A stretch of 64,000 nt of DNA from Nipponacmea schrenckii. Lineage: Eukaryota; Mollusca; Gastropoda; Lottiidae. Where the stretch lies: contig JAUJPP010000001.1 of assembly GCA_030562195.1 (NCBI GenBank), forward strand, positions 13,260,472-13,324,471, read 5' to 3'. The position numbers and the translations under genes are program-made. Below are positions 60,701 through 64,000 of this stretch, piece after piece. The stretch's first letter is position 1, and each line of letters starts with the position of its first letter. A model generated the notes under the pieces. It did not search any database and had not been told where the DNA came from. It saw only the letters and a list, made by a program, of their open reading frames with translations.

Positions 60701-63700
60701 CCATATCAATATGTGACTTATTTCATATAAAAAAGGATTAATGTATTTTGCAGCTTGCAAGTACTCATTTGGTGATTGGGGAACCTGTAATCCTAGAACC
60801 AACACCATGACAAGAACACTTACTCTCAAAGCTGGAAATGTTAATATTTGTCCCAAATCTAAAACTTTTAGCAGAAAATGCAAAAGCCGTAAGTATATCA
60901 TATTTTACAATTTTACAGCATAATGATAAAATTTCACTGGTGAATTTTGACTTTGTGATCTGAATTCACGGATTGCTGAAAATGTATCTTTTACCAAAAC
61001 CATAAAGCATCAGACTTAGCAAGTGATGTTTCTTTTTGTGTCTTTTTGTCTAGAGGCTTCTTCATCAACATCATCATTTATAATATTTTGTTGAATGTAA
61101 GTTTATAATATTTTGTAGCATGGGATATTAGTTTATGATATGTTATAGGATGTAAGTTTATGATATTTTGTAGGATAGGATGTAAGCTTATGATATTTTG
61201 TAGGATAGGATGAAAGTTAATGATATTTTGTAGGATAGGATGTAAGTTTATGATATTTTGTAGGATACGATGTAAGCTTATGATATTTTGTAGGATAGGA
61301 TGAAAGTTAATGATATTTTGTAGGATAGGATGTAAGTTTATGATATTTTGTAGGATGGGATGTAAGTTTATTATATTTTGTAGGATAGGCTGTAAGTTTA
61401 TGATAATTTGTATGATATGATGTACGTTTAAGATATTTTGTAGGATCCGATGTAAGTTTATGATATTTCATAGGATAGCATGTAAGTTTATGATATTTTG
61501 TAGGATATGATGTAAGTTTATGATATTTTGTAGGATAGGATGTAACTTTATGATATTTTGTAGGATAGGATGTAAGTTTATGATGTATTGTAGGATAGGA
61601 TGTAAGTTTATGATATTTTGTAGGATAGGATGTAAGTTTATGATATTTTGTAGGATAGGATGTAACTTTATGATATTCTGTAGGATAATTTGCAGGATGT
61701 AAGTTTATGATATTTTGTAGGATAGGATGCAAGTTTATGATATTTTGTAGGATAGGATGTAACTTTATGATATTCTGTAGGATATTTTGCAGGATGTAAG
61801 TTTATGATATTTTATAGGATAGTATGTAAGTTTATGATATTTATAGGATGTAACTTTATGATATTCTGTAGGATATTTTGCAGGATGTAAGTTTATGATA
61901 TTTTGTAGGATAGGATGCAAGTTTATGATATTTTGTAGGATGGGATGTAAGTTTATGATATTTTGTAGGATAGGATGTAAGTTTATGATATTTTGTAGGA
62001 TAGGATGTAAGTTTATGATATTTTGTAGGATAGGATGTAAGTTTATGCTATTTTGTAGGATAGGATGTAAGTTTATGATATTTTGTAGGATAGGATGTAA
62101 GTTATGATATTTTGTAGGATAGCATGTAAGTTTATGATATTTTGTATGATATGATGTAAGTTTATGATATTTTATAGGATACGATGTCAGTTTATGATAT
62201 TTTGTAGGATAGGATGTAAGTTTATGATATTTTGTAGGATATGATGTAACTTTATGATATTTTGTAGGATAGTATGTAAGTTTATGATATTTTGTAGGAT
62301 GGGATGCAAGTTTATATTTTGTAGGATACGATGTAAGTTTATGATATTTTGTAAGATAGATGTAAGTTTATGATATTTGTAGGATAGCATGTAAGTTTAT
62401 GATATTTTGTAGGATAGGATGCAAGTTTATGATATTTTGTAGGATACGATGTAAGTTTATGATATTTTGTAGGATACGATGTCAGTTTATAATATTTTAT
62501 AGGATAGGATGTAAGTTTATGATATTTTATAGGATAGGATGTAACTTTATGATATTTTTTAGGATAGGATGTAACTTTATATTTTGTAGGATAGGATGTA
62601 ACTTTATGATATTCTGTAGGCTATTTTGCAGGATGTAACTTTATGATATTTTGTAGGATAGGATGCAAGTTTATGATATTTTGTAGGATAACATGTAAGT
62701 TTATGATATTTTGTAGGATAGGAAGTAAGTTTATGATATCTTGATGGATAACATGTAAGTTTATGATATTTTGTAGGATGTAAGTTTATGAAAGGAGATT
62801 GGTCAGCCTGTGATAAATCAACAAAACTAATGACAAGAGTTGATACACTAGCTAATGGTAACAACGCTTTCTGTGAAAAATCCAGAACAATTACCAAAAA
62901 ATGTGTCAAGAATAAGAAAAGTAAGTAGTTAGTCCTGTTCAAAATATCAAGCTATAAGAACTTTGTCTCATACCTTGACAACTATAGGCAATTTTCTTTT
63001 AAAATTAGTATGTAATTTGATTTGATTGTACACTAGTGAAAAGATCCAATGAAAGGCAAAGATAGCAAGACAGTAACAAATCTCGCATTCATACTCTTTG
63101 AAATTTATTTCAGAATGTAAATATCAGTTAGGAGATTGGAGTGATTGTGTTGATAATTACCGAACTAGAAGTAAAATATTAGTCAAAGGAGATCCTAAAG
63201 TATGTACAGATACCACAGCATTAAAACGTTCTTGTATTCGTAATAATGGTCAAGGTTTGTATTAGTTTTTTTGATTCAAGAGTTTGGTTTCAGAACTGTT
63301 CTGTATTTGATGTAGGATTAGGTGTGGTGTATTTTGTGAATCAAGGGATTGTTAAGAGGTGTATCAAGGCCACTGATAGCATAAATTTGAACCATTCGTA
63401 TTTTCAATTGGTCAAATCTCGAATTATGCATGTAGCACATATTAAGTCCTTTGCATTTAGTGACATCCATCATATCTAAGATATTGTTAGAAAAGCTCTT
63501 TTCTATCCCTTTATCGCCTTTTTTTCAAAACTTGTCATAGAATCAGAAATTTAATGGGTTTCTCCTTGAATAGTTATCTCCCATTAATTGATAAGAAAAT
63601 GGAAATATACATTCATGCATGAGAGATTAGCTTAAGAGTATGAAACTATATAATAGTCTGTCAAGGGCTATGATTTGCTGTATTCACTGGCTTACATTCC

Positions 63701-63964
63701 AATCCAATCTATGCACTCTGTTATACAAGAAAGGTACATGTACCTCTTGCAGTCAAGGTATTAGGTAATAGTTGAGATCTATAAGTAATACATATTTAAT
63801 AATAAGATTTTGAACTTTTCATTATTTCAGAAAGATGTTTTTTCGGCCCATGGGGAGAATTTGGTTCCTGTATGAATGGAGTGATGACTAAAAATCGTAA
63901 AGTTTTACAAGGTGGAACTGCTTGTGAAAGAAAAGCTGTTATAACTAAAGGCTGCAGCAGTTGA
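48775..63964 (+). CDS. Secreted protein with eight tandem midkine/pleiotrophin C-type domains, 9 exons, 421 aa
   Basis: Coding exons: 48775-48889, 49322-49462, 50140-50307, 50754-50888, 60265-60417, 60754-60888, 62777-62920, 63114-63254, 63831-63964. All introns are GT..AG and phase 1; total 1266 nt. Exon 1 gives a signal peptide (hydrophobic residues 4-19, likely cleavage near VLS|ED) and a basic linker RTERGARRQNRR. Exons 2-9 each encode one domain of 44-56 residues, at about 39-85, 86-141, 142-186, 187-237, 238-282, 283-330, 331-377 and 378-421. Each has four Cys in the pattern CKY-x-(K)GDW-xxC(D)xxTxxxxRxxTLKKG-xxxxC-xxxxxxxKxC, which matches the heparin-binding C-terminal domain of midkine and pleiotrophin. 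Domain 1 lacks the Trp; domain 2 has a basic tail (RRKGRKSKR). Expected to be extracellular and to bind glycosaminoglycans. The acceptor of exon 3 is a TAG/GAG tandem. The 5' UTR begins at 48,772 or earlier. Confidence 0.9.
49808..50094. mobile_element. Pogo/Tigger-like MITE, 287 bp
   Basis: Terminal inverted repeats CAGTGAAAC (49,808) and GTTTCACTT (ending 50,094) are bounded by TA on both sides (49,806-49,807 and 50,095-50,096), the target duplication of the Tc1/mariner-pogo superfamily. The interior has phrases such as AAACCGGCAACCTCT typical of such elements. A run of 15 C (49,816-49,830) sits just inside the left end. The element ends 45 bp before the acceptor of exon 3 of the midkine-like gene. 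Confidence 0.75.
50889..52964. other. First part of the 9.4-kb intron 4 of the midkine-like gene
   Basis: No further domain exon (a TGTAAATA-type start followed by a W..C pattern) was seen. Between about 51,300 and 51,560 ACTTACTT/TTGAACTTA phrases recur loosely. Confidence 0.5.
52965..53290. mobile_element. Foldback (inverted-repeat) element of about 325 bp
   Basis: Left arm about 52,965-53,097 and right arm about 53,170-53,290 are diverged inverted copies. Pairs include TTTGCATCATTCCAATTTTG with the right-arm AAAATTGTAATGATGTAAA, GGGACACTG with CAGTGTCCCC, and GGAACCACAAACG-type with GAAACCACAG. The spacer is about 70 bp. A single diverged arm is found at 6,480-6,606. Confidence 0.65.
53291..57319. 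other. Middle of intron 4, non-coding
   Basis: No exon was found. A 37-bp duplication lies at 55,707-55,769 (TAAGTAATCCGTTTCATTC / TAAGTAATCTGTTTCATTC), and a run of 10 G at 55,801-55,810. Confidence 0.5.
57320..58120. repeat. Higher-order satellite: 112-bp unit made of two ~56-bp halves
   Basis: Units carry AATCATTGAATCATTGAGAG and AGAAGAACCACA. The two halves alternate, one with CAGTTAGCATTA and GCATCAGCAGTAATC, the other with CAATTATCATAGAAAGC and CAGTTATGTAATC, so the full period is 112 bp (for example 57,641 to 57,753). The regular part is about 57,600-58,010; outside it the repeat decays and merges into a purine-rich tract reaching about 58,500. Confidence 0.85.
58121..60264. other. 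End of intron 4, non-coding
   Basis: Contains a purine-rich repeat remnant to about 58,500, a 21-nt hairpin at 59,220-59,240 (arms GATACTGCG and CGCAGTATC), and a 54-bp direct duplication at 59,256-59,471. No exon was found. Confidence 0.5.
59256..59471. repeat. 54-bp direct duplication flanking a pogo-like fragment
   Basis: 59,256-59,309 and 59,418-59,471 differ at two positions. The 108 bp between them include GAGGTTGCCGGTTTACAGAG, which matches in reverse the interior of the pogo-like MITE at 49.8-50.1 kb. The duplication is far longer than the TA target site of that family, so it is a rearrangement or an internal part of a larger element. Confidence 0.7.
61075..62776 (+). repeat. 30-bp satellite derived from a splice acceptor, about 55-60 units
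   Basis: The unit is GATAGGATGTAAGTTTATGA followed by TATTTTGTAG, 30 bp. The array fills nearly the whole intron before exon 7 of the midkine-like gene, and its last TAG is that exon's acceptor. Each unit contains an acceptor-like TATTTTGTAG and, 8 nt later, a donor-like GTAAGT. Variant subunits with TTTTGCAG and TGTAACTTTATGATATTCTG recur together at about 61,667, 61,759, 61,848 and 62,596, indicating a local higher-order unit. Long open frames on both strands (for example repeated GCKFMIFCRI) result from the period of 30. Confidence 0.95.
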
Positions 63965-64000
63965 TTTGCTTGTATTATTTTAAATTTTGTGGTTATGATG

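Noticed and set aside
61307..62942. Open frames of repeated GCKFMIFCRI (plus) or YHKLTSYPTK (minus)
   Set aside because: Produced by the 30-bp satellite; no start, splice or codon evidence for an exon across it apart from the true exon 7 beginning at 62,777.
1..64000. tRNA, rRNA, snRNA genes and CRISPR arrays
   Set aside because: No cloverleaf with A/B boxes, conserved rRNA or snRNA segment, or regular repeat-spacer pattern was recognised; the arrays present are contiguous tandem satellites.

Overview
This window looks like AT-rich nuclear DNA from an invertebrate animal, possibly a mollusc (an inference, not proved). The evidence is small exons bounded by GT..AG introns, long introns, AATAAA signals, many tandem arrays and short SINE/MITE-like elements. 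There is no bacterial-style gene packing. The palindromic octamer TAGGCCTA occurs eight times, far more often than base composition suggests.

Layout. 1-0.45 kb: last exon of an unrecognised plus-strand gene. 1.6-2.0 kb: a one-exon minus-strand gene for a small HEAT-repeat protein. 3.8-6.8 kb: a complete seven-exon plus-strand gene for TIPRL/TIP41, a regulator of PP2A-type phosphatases. 8.7-12.9 kb: a five-exon minus-strand gene for a roughly 360-residue protein of unrecognised family; exon 2 carries a one-base frame break at an A run and one intron holds a 42-bp minisatellite. 12.3-18.5 kb: a long hairpin element, a 33-bp satellite, SINE copies, a 138-bp repeat present twice, a candidate plus-strand 5' UTR exon and a candidate minus-strand first exon for a one-pass membrane protein. 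18.5-48.7 kb: mostly non-coding, with local tandem repeats, an orphan terminal exon at 46.65 kb and a recent retroelement insertion at 33.2-37.0 kb.

The retroelement (minus strand) encodes an SGNH-type hydrolase, a gag-like protein with CCCH and CCHC zinc motifs, and a reverse transcriptase cut off after its thumb-side motif. It resembles the DIRS/Ngaro tyrosine-recombinase class. It lies between two nearly identical direct repeats of about 482 bp, and the RT frame ends exactly at one of them.

48.8-64.0 kb: a nine-exon plus-strand gene for a secreted protein with a signal peptide and eight consecutive midkine/pleiotrophin C-type domains, one per exon, with every intron in phase 1. The intron before domain 6 is almost filled by a 1.7-kb array of a 30-bp unit. 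That unit is a copy of the domain-6 splice acceptor plus the first codons of the exon, so the array is a long series of acceptor-like and donor-like sites leading up to the real acceptor. This gene and its array are the most unusual part of the window.

All exon joins were worked out by eye from splice consensus, phase and protein continuity; none has transcript support here.
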